Positions 45,394 to 53,728 of a DNA stretch of 64,000 nucleotides are shown piece after piece. Positions within the stretch are counted from its first letter, which is position 1. Every line of letters begins with the position of its first letter. This DNA is from Thermoanaerobaculia bacterium. Lineage in GTDB: Bacteria > Acidobacteriota > Thermoanaerobaculia > Multivoradales > Multivoraceae. The translations under genes and the position numbers were made by a program. The DNA lies in contig JAJDUI010000010.1 of assembly GCA_022826745.1 (NCBI GenBank), forward strand, positions 1 through 64,000. The letters are read 5' to 3'. A model generated the notes under the pieces. It searched no databases, was not told the origin of the DNA, and saw only the letters and a program-made list of their open reading frames with translations.

Positions 45394-46403
45394 GCGGACG
45401 GTTCCGGCGGCGCGCCTTCCGCCCTGTCGCGTTGCCGGGAATCGATGCCGCGGGCGAAGTCGATCGTCTCCCTGGCCAGGCGTTCGCGGTCGGCCAGCGT
45501 TTCCATCACGGTGCCCGTCACCAGGGTGGGAAGACCGAGATCCTCGATCTCCTTGGCCTGGGCGGCATCGGCGTCATCGATCACGAAGCCGTCAAGCAGG
45601 TTCCGTTCCCGGTAGTGCCGGGCGACGCCGGCCGCGGTGACCGGCATCTCGAGTTCCGCCATCATCTTGGCCGCCGGACCCTTGATCGCCGCACCGCCGA
45701 CGATCGGCGAGACCGCGACGACGGGCGCAGCCGCTCGGCGAAGCGCCTCCTCGACGCCGTCGAGCGCCAGCACGGGATCCACGCTGACGAAGGGGTTCGA
45801 GGGGCAGACGAGCGTCGCCGCGGTCGCGTCGTTCTCCAGCGTCTGCAGGAAGGCGGGCGACGGCCGGGCCGTGTCGATCCCGGCGAAGCGAAACCCGGAG
45901 ACGGTCGGGGCGCAGGCGTCGCGGACGAAGTAGTGCTGGAAGCTGAGCTCGCCGGTCTCCGTCAGCACGACGGTACGCACCGGGTCGTCGCTCATCGGCA
46001 GCACCCGGGCGGCGATCCCGAGGGCCCGGCAAAGGGCGGCGGTCACTTCGGTCAGAGTCTCGCCCGCGCGGAGGCGTTGCGTTCGCTCCACGTGGGTGGC
46101 CAGATCCCGGTCGCCGAGCCGGAACCAGGTCTCGCCGCCGAGGTGGGAGAGCGCCTCCAGGAAGGACCAGGTCTCGTGCGCCTGGCCCCAGCCGGTGACG
46201 CGATTCGAGATCCCGGCCAGCGTGTACATCACGGTGTCGAGGTCCGGGCAGATACGGAGTCCCAGGTGGTCGAAGTCGTCCGCGGTGTTGCAGACGACGG
46301 TCAGCGCGTCCCCGGGAAGCACGCGCGACAGCCCGAGCGCGAGCTTGGCCCCGCCGACGCCGCCGGAGAGGGCCACGCAGTGCCCTGGGGGAGGTTGCTT
46401 CAC
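45390..46403 (-). CDS. cofD: 2-phospho-L-lactate transferase
   Basis: Transfers the activated phospho-acid to FO, giving F420-0 (or dehydro-F420-0). The 337 residues carry the family start VALSGGVGGAKLALGLSRVL, CNTADDFDHLGLRICPDLDTVMY, GDRDLATHVERTQRL and SPIVGGAAIKGPAAKM. I choose the GTG at 46403, which overlaps the cofE stop (GTGA); the frame is open for 70 more codons, but those are a shadow of cofE. Coupled on both sides to cofE and cofC. Confidence 0.96.
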   Translation of the reverse strand: MKQPPPGHCVALSGGVGGAKLALGLSRVLPGDALTVVCNTADDFDHLGLRICPDLDTVMYTLAGISNRVTGWGQAHETWSFLEALSHLGGETWFRLGDRDLATHVERTQRLRAGETLTEVTAALCRALGIAARVLPMSDDPVRTVVLTETGELSFQHYFVRDACAPTVSGFRFAGIDTARPSPAFLQTLENDATAATLVCPSNPFVSVDPVLALDGVEEALRRAAAPVVAVSPIVGGAAIKGPAAKMMAELEMPVTAAGVARHYRERNLLDGFVIDDADAAQAKEIEDLGLPTLVTGTVMETLADRERLARETIDFARGIDSRQRDRAEGAPPEPSA

Positions 46404-47161
46404 CGGAACAGGTCCTGGTTCCGCGGTCTCAGCAGGTCGCGGGCCGTCTGAGCCGGTCCGAGCCGAGCGAGGCCGCGGACGCGGACCACCGGGGTGCCCT
46501 CGTCGCCCTCGCCCTGGAGGATCTGGGCGGCGCTCGCCACCTGGTCGGCGATCCCGGTTTCCGAGACCTGGAGTTCGCGGCCGAACAGGTCGCGGTCGCC
46601 CCGCAGGTCCCAAAGGGCGGTCATGCCGGCGACGCCGATCGCCAGTCCGACAGTGCCGAGACGCCAGGCGCGGCCGACGCTGTCGTTGATGATCACGCCG
46701 ATCTCATCGACTCCGAAGTGGGCAGCGAGCGCCTCGCGAAGCGCCGCCGCCGAAGCATCCGGGTCCTCAGGCAGGAGCAGCGCGTGACCGTGTTCGTCGC
46801 CGGGACGGAGGTTCGACTGGTCGATCCCCGCGTTCGCCAGCACGAGACCGAGTCGATGCTCGACGATGATGACTCCCGGCACGGTGCGCAGCACTTCGGT
46901 CGATTCCCGGAGCACGAGTTCGACGAGTCGCGGATCCTTCTCGCATTCCGCCGCCAGCCGCACGGCTTCGGCGCCGGGTTCGACCGTCGCGAGGTCGACG
47001 ATCCGGCCTTCCGCCTTGGAGACGATCTTCTGCGCGATGACGAGCACGTCGCCGGCGCGCAGCTTCAGGCGCGCCTGGCGCATCATCTCCCTGATCACGC
47101 AGGCCAGGTCGTCGCCTGGCTGGATCTCGGGCAGGCCGGGTACGGCTTTGAGATTCAACAT
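46400..47161 (-). CDS. cofE: F420-0:gamma-glutamyl ligase
   Basis: Adds the gamma-linked glutamate tail to F420-0 with GTP. The 253 residues match CofE: GDVLVIAQKIVSKAEGRIVDL, a catalytic-region NAGIDQSN and IINDSVGRAWRLGTVGLAIGVAG. There is no C-terminal nitroreductase-like domain such as actinobacterial FbiB has, so reduction of dehydro-F420-0, if it is made, needs another enzyme. The ATG at 47161 has no strong ribosome-binding site. An inverted repeat around a TAGCCT -10-like hexamer lies 22-47 bp upstream. Confidence 0.95.
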   Translation of the reverse strand: MLNLKAVPGLPEIQPGDDLACVIREMMRQARLKLRAGDVLVIAQKIVSKAEGRIVDLATVEPGAEAVRLAAECEKDPRLVELVLRESTEVLRTVPGVIIVEHRLGLVLANAGIDQSNLRPGDEHGHALLLPEDPDASAAALREALAAHFGVDEIGVIINDSVGRAWRLGTVGLAIGVAGMTALWDLRGDRDLFGRELQVSETGIADQVASAAQILQGEGDEGTPVVRVRGLARLGPAQTARDLLRPRNQDLFR

Positions 47162-47182
47162 GGTGCAGGAGGGCGGGACGCT

Positions 47183-47208
47183 CGGAGGCCGAAGGCTAAC
47201 GGCCTCCG
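47183..47208 (-). promoter_or_regulatory. Inverted repeat around a -10-like element upstream of cofE
   Basis: Perfect 8-bp arms (47183-47190 and 47201-47208) separated by 10 nt. On the minus strand the spacer contains TAGCCT (47198-47193), a member of the recurrent -10-like set, 31 nt before the cofE ATG. This could be an operator overlapping the promoter of the cof genes, or an RNA hairpin in an npdG-cofE message. Confidence 0.45.
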
Positions 47209-47251
47209 CACGGTGAGTGTCGATCGCCGGGCGACCCTACGCCGACCGTCT

Positions 47252-47956
47252 TCAGGGCGTGCGGGTCGCTTCGCCGGTGATGCGAATGCCCGCGCCGGCA
47301 ATGCCGTACTTCCGGTTCAACTGGATGAGGATCGAGGTCAGGGCCTCGGCCGCGGCGGCGTTGTCGAGCGGGCCGGCGTGCCAGCCGCGCATGCCGAGCG
47401 CCTCGATCAGCTCGATGACCTCGGCGCGGGCCGCCGGGTCGTCGCCGGTGACCAGGACATCGCAGTCGACCGCATCGTCCTCGCGCAGATGGGCGGCGCC
47501 GACGTTCTGGAAGGCGGAGACGACCCGCACGTCCGGGCCGACGGCCTGCTGGGCGATGACCGCGGCGCAGCCCTCGTCGGGAAGCTGCACGCGGGCGACC
47601 TTCGGCGGCACGAGCGGCACCGTGCAGTCGACGAGGATCTTCCCCTGGAGCGCGTCGCGCACCGCCTCCAGGGTGGCGCGCTGGAAGGCGTACGGCACGG
47701 TCAGCACGACGAGGTCGCCCTCTTCGGCGGCGCTCAGGTTGTCCGTACCGCGTACGGTCGCCGGCAGGCCCAGGCCCCGCAGCTGGTCGTTCACGTCCTC
47801 GGCCGAGCCTGCGCCCTTCTCGCGCGAACGGGAACCGATGACGATCGGGTAGCCGGCCGCCGCCCAGCGCCGGGCGAGACCGCCGCCGAGATCGCCGGTG
47901 GCGCCGAGCATGGCGAGGGTGGGGAGGGAGTTGGTGCCTGGTTGATTTTCTGACAT
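47252..47956 (-). CDS. npdG: NADPH-dependent F420 reductase
   Basis: Moves hydride between NADPH and F420. The 234 residues begin with the Rossmann loop LAMLGATGDLGGGLARRWAAAGYPIVIGSRSREK, then LTVPYAFQRATLEAV, LVDCTVPLVPP and VSAFQNVGAAHL, characteristic of F420H2:NADP+ oxidoreductases. It is 90 bp upstream of cofE on the same strand, so synthesis and reduction of the cofactor are encoded together. ATG at 47956. Confidence 0.93.
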   Translation of the reverse strand: MSENQPGTNSLPTLAMLGATGDLGGGLARRWAAAGYPIVIGSRSREKGAGSAEDVNDQLRGLGLPATVRGTDNLSAAEEGDLVVLTVPYAFQRATLEAVRDALQGKILVDCTVPLVPPKVARVQLPDEGCAAVIAQQAVGPDVRVVSAFQNVGAAHLREDDAVDCDVLVTGDDPAARAEVIELIEALGMRGWHAGPLDNAAAAEALTSILIQLNRKYGIAGAGIRITGEATRTP

Positions 47957-48058
47957 GACGGTTCCCGTGAGTTGCCGTGGCGCTCTTCGCCTCGTGGCAG
48001 ACCTGAGATTCGAGGGCGGCGATCGTACACCGCCCGGATCCGCCGCCGCCGCCCGCGT

Positions 48059-48853
48059 CTACTTGTGGCGGCGGTGGAGCGTCACGGTATCCACTTCACG
48101 CTTGCGCTCCCACCAGTTCTGGTAGAGGTCGAGCGCGAACATCAGCAGCAGGATGAAGATGACGATCCACTGCGGGATGTACGGAGTGGGGGAGCCGTTG
48201 ACGACCATGTGCGCGCTGTGGCCCGCCTCGAGGATCAGAACGAAGCCGATCAGCAGCAGGACGAACAGGCCGAGGATCTCGAACTCGGGGTTGGAGCTGA
48301 GAAACCGCGAGATCGGGCCGGCGAAGACCAGCATCAGCGCCACGGAGATCAGAACCGAGCCGACCATGACGGCGAAGATGTCCGTCATGCCGACGACGGT
48401 GAGGATCGAGTCGACCGAGAAGATGAGGTTCATGCCGACGATCAACGCCACGACCTCGGCGAAGCGGTTCGCCTTCGCGACTTCGTGTTCGACCGCCTTC
48501 AGCTTGACGCGGAGTTCCTTCACGCCCTTCCAGATCAGGAACAGGCCTCCGATCACCAGCACCAGGGACTTGCCGTCGACGCTGCCGGCCATCTCCACGC
48601 CGAGGAACGAGCCGTCGAAGCTCCAGAGTTCGGCCGTGGCCGCCCCGAGCACGAGACTGAGGATCAGCAGCAGCACGATGCGGAGCGCCATCGCCAGGAC
48701 CAGGCCGAGCTGGATCGCCTGCCTGCGCCTCGCCTCCGGCAGCTTGTTCGCGATGATCGTGATGATGATCAGGTTGTCGGCGCCGAGCGCGATCTGGATC
48801 AGCGTGACCGAGAAGAGGGCCGCCCAGAAGGACGGTTGTGCCAGGAGATCCAT
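48059..48853 (-). CDS. TerC-family integral membrane protein
   Basis: 264 residues, about seven membrane helices, with the acidic signature LIQIALGADNLIIITIIANKLP in helix 1 and MNLIFSVDSILTVVGM in the second half, which form the metal site of TerC-type exporters. Members are implicated in metal (Mn2+ or Ca2+) export; the tellurite link is historical. I use the ATG at 48853; a GTG directly precedes it at 48856. Divergent from the GST gene. Confidence 0.9.
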   Translation of the reverse strand: MDLLAQPSFWAALFSVTLIQIALGADNLIIITIIANKLPEARRRQAIQLGLVLAMALRIVLLLILSLVLGAATAELWSFDGSFLGVEMAGSVDGKSLVLVIGGLFLIWKGVKELRVKLKAVEHEVAKANRFAEVVALIVGMNLIFSVDSILTVVGMTDIFAVMVGSVLISVALMLVFAGPISRFLSSNPEFEILGLFVLLLIGFVLILEAGHSAHMVVNGSPTPYIPQWIVIFILLLMFALDLYQNWWERKREVDTVTLHRRHK

Positions 48854-48968
48854 CACGAGACGTGCGCTCGCGGCGTTGCGTTCCTGCGGCGCAAGCCCCT
48901 AGACTCTGCGCCCATCGTCTTCCGTGCCTCGACCATCAGCAGCCAACCTCCAGGAGATGTCCTGAGCC

Positions 48969-49580
48969 ATGAAGCTACACGAAGCCGCCACCGCCCCTAA
49001 CTGCCGCCGCGTTCGAATCTTCCTGGCCGAGAAGGGCATCGAGGTTCCCGTCGTGCCCGTCGACCTGGGCCAGGCGGAGAACCGCCAGGAGCCCTTCCGG
49101 CAGAAGAACCCGATGGGCCGCGTGCCGGTGCTCGAGCTCGACGACGGCACGTTCATCGCCGAATCGGTCGCCATCTGCCGCTACTTCGAGCAGTTGCAGC
49201 CCGATCCCGCTCTGATGGGCGGCAGCGACCCGGAAGAGGCGGCCCGCATCGAGATGTGGCAGCGGCGGATGGAACTCGAGATCGCCCTGCCGATCATGCA
49301 GGTCTTCCGCAACACCCACCCGTACTTCGCGGACCGCATCGACCAGTACCCGGACTACGGGGAGGGTCAGCGCAGCCACGCGACGAAGCGTCTGGAGTGG
49401 CTGGACAGGGAACTCGCCGACCGGGAGTTCGTGGCCGGCGACGCGTACTCGATCGCCGACATCACGGCCCAGATCGGCATCGACTTCGGCCGGGTGACGA
49501 AGTTCAAGGTCACCGAGGAGACGCCGAATCTCCTGCGCTGGCACCAGGCCGTGTCGGCGCGGCCAAGCGCGAAGGCGTAA
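48969..49580 (+). CDS. Glutathione S-transferase family protein
   Basis: 203 residues: N-terminal thioredoxin-like domain (LHEAATAPNCRRVRIFLAEKGIEV; PMGRVPVLELDDGTFIAESVAICRYFE, with the cis-Pro of VPVLEL and the Glu-Ser glutathione-binding pair) and an all-helical C-terminal domain (EFVAGDAYSIADITAQIGIDF). Probable detoxification or isomerase role. ATG at 48969 with CAGGAGATG upstream. A TAGACT hexamer stands 63 nt before the start. Confidence 0.92.
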   Translation: MKLHEAATAPNCRRVRIFLAEKGIEVPVVPVDLGQAENRQEPFRQKNPMGRVPVLELDDGTFIAESVAICRYFEQLQPDPALMGGSDPEEAARIEMWQRRMELEIALPIMQVFRNTHPYFADRIDQYPDYGEGQRSHATKRLEWLDRELADREFVAGDAYSIADITAQIGIDFGRVTKFKVTEETPNLLRWHQAVSARPSAKA

Positions 49581-49589
49581 CTCCACCGG

Positions 49590-50849
49590 CTAGCGGCAGA
49601 GCTGGGCCGCCTGGGTCTCCAGCTCCTCGCGGAACGGAGGGGCCGCGATGCGGACCAGACGCCGGGCCCGCTCGAGGAGGTCGAGCCCGCGCAAGTCGGC
49701 GACGCCGTACTCGGTGACGAAGAAGTCGGCGTCGGTGCGCAGCGCCGTGGCGGCGTGTTCGGGCGGCAGCGCCGGGACGATGCGGGAGAAGCGGCCGCCG
49801 CCGGCCGTCGCCTCAAGGGCGACGATCGAACGTCCGCCGGCCGACATCCGGGCGCCCCGCATGAAGTCGACGGCGCCGCCGGTGCCGCTGATCTGGCGGC
49901 CGCGGACCATCTCCGAGTTGACTTGGCCGAAGAGATCGACCTCGACCGCCGAGTTCAGCGCCACGAAGTTGTCCAGCCTGGCCATCACCCGCACGTCGTG
50001 GGTGTAGTCGACGGTGCGCAGGTCGATCAGATCGCAGCGGCTCGCCCAGTCGTAGAGCGCGGGTGAGCCGAGGACCATGGCGGCGACCAGCCGGCCACGG
50101 TCGATCGTCTTTCGGGCGCCCGTGACGGCGCCTGCTTCCACGAGATCCATGACGCCGTCCGACAGCAGGCCGGAGTGAAAGCCCAGGTCGCGGTGACCAT
50201 GGAGCGCGGCCAGGACCGCGCCCGGAATCGCGCCGACGCCGGTCTCGATGCAGTCGCCGTCCTGGACCAGTTCCGCGACCAGGGTACCGATGCGCTCGGC
50301 GACGGGACTGGGCCGACTGGCCAGCGTGGGCGGCTCGACCTCGGTCTCGACCACGTAGTCGAACCGGTTGACATTGACCGTAGGAGCACCCGGCAGGCGG
50401 GGCAGGGAACGGTTCCATTCGGCGACGAAAGGAATCTCCGAGCGTCCCAGCAGTGCCGGCAGAAACCCGGCGCCGATGCCGAGCGAGCAGTCGCCGTTCC
50501 CGTCCGGCGGCGTGAACTGGGCGATCGCCAGGTCGAAGGGCGACGCCAGGAGATCGTCCCAGACGTGCCGGTACTGCATCGGCACGAAGCGGACGGAACC
50601 GGCCTCGAAGCCGGCGCGCATCTCCGGCGTGACGAAGAAGCTCCGCACCGTGGAGCCGGCCCAGGGCGCGAGAGTCGGCGAGGAGATGCCGGGAATGCGG
50701 GTGACCGTGAACTCCACGCCGGCGGTCGCCTCCGGCTGGGCATGCAGGGCCGCGGCGATGCCGCGAGGCTCGTTGCAGCCGCCCAGGACGGCGACCTTCA
50801 TGCCCGGGCGGAGCAGCGCGCCGACCTGTTCGGGAGCGAGTTTCTTCAT
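49590..50849 (-). CDS. Acetyl-CoA hydrolase/transferase-family protein lacking the usual Glu
   Basis: 419 residues of the 4-hydroxybutyrate/acetyl-CoA CoA-transferase family: PPDGNGDCSLGIGAGF, IETGVGAIPGAVLAAL and FFVTEYGVADLRG are conserved blocks. In characterised members the motif IHTEMxSDG gives the catalytic Glu that forms the acyl anhydride. Here it reads LGFHSGLLSDG, with Gly227 at that place. Either the chemistry differs or another residue serves. ATG at 50849 is the family start; the frame is open for another 65 Arg-rich codons. TACGCT ends ten nt upstream. Divergent from the second LLM gene. Confidence 0.85.
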   Translation of the reverse strand: MKKLAPEQVGALLRPGMKVAVLGGCNEPRGIAAALHAQPEATAGVEFTVTRIPGISSPTLAPWAGSTVRSFFVTPEMRAGFEAGSVRFVPMQYRHVWDDLLASPFDLAIAQFTPPDGNGDCSLGIGAGFLPALLGRSEIPFVAEWNRSLPRLPGAPTVNVNRFDYVVETEVEPPTLASRPSPVAERIGTLVAELVQDGDCIETGVGAIPGAVLAALHGHRDLGFHSGLLSDGVMDLVEAGAVTGARKTIDRGRLVAAMVLGSPALYDWASRCDLIDLRTVDYTHDVRVMARLDNFVALNSAVEVDLFGQVNSEMVRGRQISGTGGAVDFMRGARMSAGGRSIVALEATAGGGRFSRIVPALPPEHAATALRTDADFFVTEYGVADLRGLDLLERARRLVRIAAPPFREELETQAAQLCR

Positions 50850-50859
50850 CGCGCGCCGT

Positions 50860-50865
50860 AGCGTA
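50860..50865 (-). promoter_or_regulatory. -10-like element (GCTACGCT) before the CoA-transferase homologue
   Basis: On the minus strand TACGCT ends ten nt before the ATG at 50849. It forms a divergent pair with the element at 50908. Confidence 0.4.
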
Positions 50866-50907
50866 GCGGCACGCGCGACGGGCGCCCTCTCCCTCTCTGG
50901 ACGTTGA

Positions 50908-50913
50908 TACTCT
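50908..50913 (+). promoter_or_regulatory. -10-like element (GATACTCT) before the second LLM gene
   Basis: TACTCT ends nine nt before the ATG at 50923, with no ribosome-binding site between. It suggests a near-leaderless transcript. Confidence 0.4.
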
Positions 50914-50922
50914 GCCGCCGCC

Positions 50923-51852
50923 ATGACGACGATCTCTCCAGCACGCAACGGCCTCCCGGCCATCTCTCTCGCTGCGGTGCCGGGGCGCCGCCGGCTCACT
51001 CTCGATCTGGCGCGGGAGATCGAGCGCCGTGGTTTCAGCGGCATCTACTGTCCGAGCATGGGCGACGGGCTGGCGTTGTGCGAGGCGATCGCGCTGTCCA
51101 CCGAGCGCATCCACTTCGGCACCTCGATCGTCAACATCTACACCCGGCACGTGACCGAGTTCGCCCACACGGCCTCGTTCATCCACGAGGTGTCCAAGGG
51201 CCGTTTCTGGTTCGGCGTCGGCGTGAGTCACGCTCCCGCGCATGCGCGGCTCGGCGTTGCCGTTGGCAAGCCGCTAGGTGACATCCGCGCGTTCGTGGAC
51301 GAACTGAAGGCCGTGCGGGGCGCCGGCGAACTGCCGCCGATCGTCCTCGCCACGCTGCGCGACCGGATGATCGCTACCGCGGCCGAGATCGGCGACGGCA
51401 TGGTGTTCGCGAACGGCGCCCGTTCCCGCATGGCCCATTCGCTGACGTTTGCCGGGGAGAAGGCCGGCGATCCGGCTTTCTTCGTCGGCAACATGATCCC
51501 GACCGTCATCTCCGACGATCGCGACCTGGCGGCGGCGCGCAACCGGAAGACGCTCTCCCGCTACGCCCTCCTGCCGAACTACCGCAACTACTGGAAGGCG
51601 GCGGGCTACGTCGAGGAGATGGAGGCCGTCGAGCAGGCGGTGGAGCGGGGCGAGACGGATCGCATCCCGACCCTCCTCTCAGACCGCTGGCTGGCGGATT
51701 GCACCCTGTTCGGGACAGCCGCGGAGGTTCGCGAAGGAGTCGAGCGCTGGTTCGACGCCGGCATTCGTACTCCCATCCTCGTTCCGTCGTCGGCGGCGGG
51801 CAACCAGATCAAGGCGTTCGAAGAGTTGTTCGCCGCGTTCGACGGGAGCTGA
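50923..51852 (+). CDS. LLM-class oxidoreductase, possibly F420-dependent
   Basis: 309 residues of the luciferase-like fold: LAREIERRGFSGIYCPSMGD, STERIHFGTSIVNIYTRH, SKGRFWFGVGVSHAPAHA and the C-terminal WFDAGIRTPILVPSSA. Shorter and divergent from the LLM protein at 40311. F420 use is suggested by the F420 genes in the window, not by a decisive motif. ridA starts four bases after its stop and is probably co-transcribed. Confidence 0.85.
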   Translation: MTTISPARNGLPAISLAAVPGRRRLTLDLAREIERRGFSGIYCPSMGDGLALCEAIALSTERIHFGTSIVNIYTRHVTEFAHTASFIHEVSKGRFWFGVGVSHAPAHARLGVAVGKPLGDIRAFVDELKAVRGAGELPPIVLATLRDRMIATAAEIGDGMVFANGARSRMAHSLTFAGEKAGDPAFFVGNMIPTVISDDRDLAAARNRKTLSRYALLPNYRNYWKAAGYVEEMEAVEQAVERGETDRIPTLLSDRWLADCTLFGTAAEVREGVERWFDAGIRTPILVPSSAAGNQIKAFEELFAAFDGS

Positions 51853-51856
51853 AGAG

Positions 51857-52321
51857 ATGACCACGGTCAGGGACCGGCTGGAAGCACTGGGCATCGAACT
51901 GCCGGAACCGGCGGCGCCGGCCGCCAACTACGTTCCGTTCGTGCGCATCGGCTCCCTCGTCTTCGTTTCCGGTCAGGTTCCGGTCAAGGACGGCAAGCTG
52001 GCCTACCGCGGCAAGGTCGGCGTCGACTACTCCCTCGAGGAAGCGCAGGAGGCCGCCCGCCTCGTCGGCATCAACCTCGTCGCGGTCGTGGGGGCCGCCT
52101 GCGAAGGTGATCTGGAGCGGGTGAAGCGCTGCGTCAAGCTGGGCGGCTTCGTCAACTGCAGCGACGACTTCGAGAATCACCCGGCAGTGATCAACGGCGC
52201 CTCCGACCTGATGGTCGACGTGTTCGGCGAGAAGGGGCGGCACGCTCGCTTCGCGGTGGGGACGAACAAGCTGCCCTTCAATGTGCCGGTCGAGATCGAC
52301 GCCGTCTTCGAGGTCGACTGA
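51857..52321 (+). CDS. RidA/YjgF-family protein
   Basis: 154 residues of the imine/enamine deaminase family: FVSGQVPVKDG, the central GDLERVKRCVKLGGFVNC and RFAVGTNKLPFNVPVEIDAVFEV, in which the conserved Arg before AVG binds the substrate carboxylate. It probably protects PLP enzymes from reactive intermediates, or serves the neighbouring oxidoreductase. This longer branch (YjgH/TdcF-like relatives) often sits with catabolic genes. Confidence 0.9.
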   Translation: MTTVRDRLEALGIELPEPAAPAANYVPFVRIGSLVFVSGQVPVKDGKLAYRGKVGVDYSLEEAQEAARLVGINLVAVVGAACEGDLERVKRCVKLGGFVNCSDDFENHPAVINGASDLMVDVFGEKGRHARFAVGTNKLPFNVPVEIDAVFEVD

Positions 52322-52338
52322 AAGGCTGACAGCGCGTC

Positions 52339-53709
52339 ATGTCCACCCAGCGAGTCGAGATTCTGGGCGACACGATGCGCCGGCTGGCCCGGCGCGGCGC
52401 TCGCCGGAACCTGTCCCGGGTACTCAGCAAGGTGCGGCCGGGCGATGTCGCCGCCGCGCTCAGGAAACTGGTGCCGACCGAGCAGTTGTTCGTCGTCCGG
52501 TTGGCCCTGGAGGACTATCCGGATTCGGCCGGCGAGGTGCTGCTGGAGCTCGAACCGGGCGAACGGCGGCCGCTGCTGGAAGAGCTCGCTCCGTCCGAGA
52601 TCGCCGGCCTGCTGTCGCCCCTGGCGGTCGACGACAGCGTCGAGATCGTCGACGGTCTGGAGGACGAACTGCGGGAGGCCGTGCTGGCCCTGCTCGACCG
52701 GCCGGACCGCGACGAGCTGCAAACGCAGTTCGCCTACGAGGAGGACACGGCCGGGCGGATCATGAACACCGAGTTCTTCTCCCTACCGGAGAACACGTCG
52801 GTCGGCGACGCGATCGCCAAGATTCGTGAACACGGCGAGGTGGAGATGATCTTCTACCTCTACGTCGTCGATCCGGAGGGGCGCCTGGTCGGCGTCCTCT
52901 CGCTGCGCGAACTCCTGCTCTCCGTCCCGAGCCGCACCCTGAACGAGATCATGAACCGAGGCCTGGTGACGGCGAAGACGGACACGGACCAGGAGGAGGT
53001 GGCGCAACTCGCTTCGCGCTACGACTTCCTGGCGATTCCGGTCGTGGACGAAGCCCGGCGCCTGCTGGGGTTGGTGACCGTGGACGACGTGATCGACATC
53101 GTGCAGGAGGAGGCCGAAGAGGACTTCTACAAGATGGTCGGCACCTCCGACGACGAGCTGCTGTACCGGGAGCGGGCCTGGCGGGTCGCCGGCATCCGGT
53201 TGCCCTGGCTCCTGGTCAACCTCATCGGCCTGACCCTGACCGGCGTGCTGATGAAGCAGTTTCAGCTCCGGCTCAACGAGGCCTTCCTCCTTGCCTTCGC
53301 GCCGGTCGTCATGGGCATGGGCGGCAACATCGGCAGCCAGACGATGACGCTGACCGTGCGCGGCCTGGCGACGGGCCGGATCGGCGAAGGCGGCGGCCGG
53401 ATGCGCCGGTTTCTCTTCCAGCAGATCCGCATCGGGCTCGTGGTGGCGCTCGTCTGCGCCGCCGTCGCGGCGGCGGTGGCGGCCTTCATGGAGCAGAACC
53501 CGGCGTACAGCGCGGTCGTCGCCAGTTCACTGTTCCTGGCCATCGTGCTCGCCTCCCTGATCGGCTCGCTGCTGCCCATGGCGTTCGAGCGGATCGGCAT
53601 CGACCCGGCGATCGCTTCCGGTCCGATGGTCACGACCAGCAGCGACATCACCGGCATCCTCGTCTACTTCGGGCTGGCGACCCTGATGATCGACTGGCTG
53701 GTCCGCTGA
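52339..53709 (+). CDS. mgtE: Magnesium transporter MgtE
   Basis: 456 residues. Cytosolic N domain of MgtE repeats (ALRKLVPTEQLFVVRLALEDYPDSAG; PSEIAGLLSPL), two CBS domains (about 135-255, DTAGRIMNTEFFSLPENTSV; VTVDDVIDIVQEEAEEDFYKMVG) and five C-terminal membrane helices starting near 285 with the pore segment PVVMGMGGNIGSQTMT. The length and order are those of gated Mg2+ channels of this family. ATG at 52339, 17 bp after ridA. Confidence 0.95.
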   Translation: MSTQRVEILGDTMRRLARRGARRNLSRVLSKVRPGDVAAALRKLVPTEQLFVVRLALEDYPDSAGEVLLELEPGERRPLLEELAPSEIAGLLSPLAVDDSVEIVDGLEDELREAVLALLDRPDRDELQTQFAYEEDTAGRIMNTEFFSLPENTSVGDAIAKIREHGEVEMIFYLYVVDPEGRLVGVLSLRELLLSVPSRTLNEIMNRGLVTAKTDTDQEEVAQLASRYDFLAIPVVDEARRLLGLVTVDDVIDIVQEEAEEDFYKMVGTSDDELLYRERAWRVAGIRLPWLLVNLIGLTLTGVLMKQFQLRLNEAFLLAFAPVVMGMGGNIGSQTMTLTVRGLATGRIGEGGGRMRRFLFQQIRIGLVVALVCAAVAAAVAAFMEQNPAYSAVVASSLFLAIVLASLIGSLLPMAFERIGIDPAIASGPMVTTSSDITGILVYFGLATLMIDWLVR

Positions 53710-53728
53710 ACGGCGGCGGGTTCCAGGC

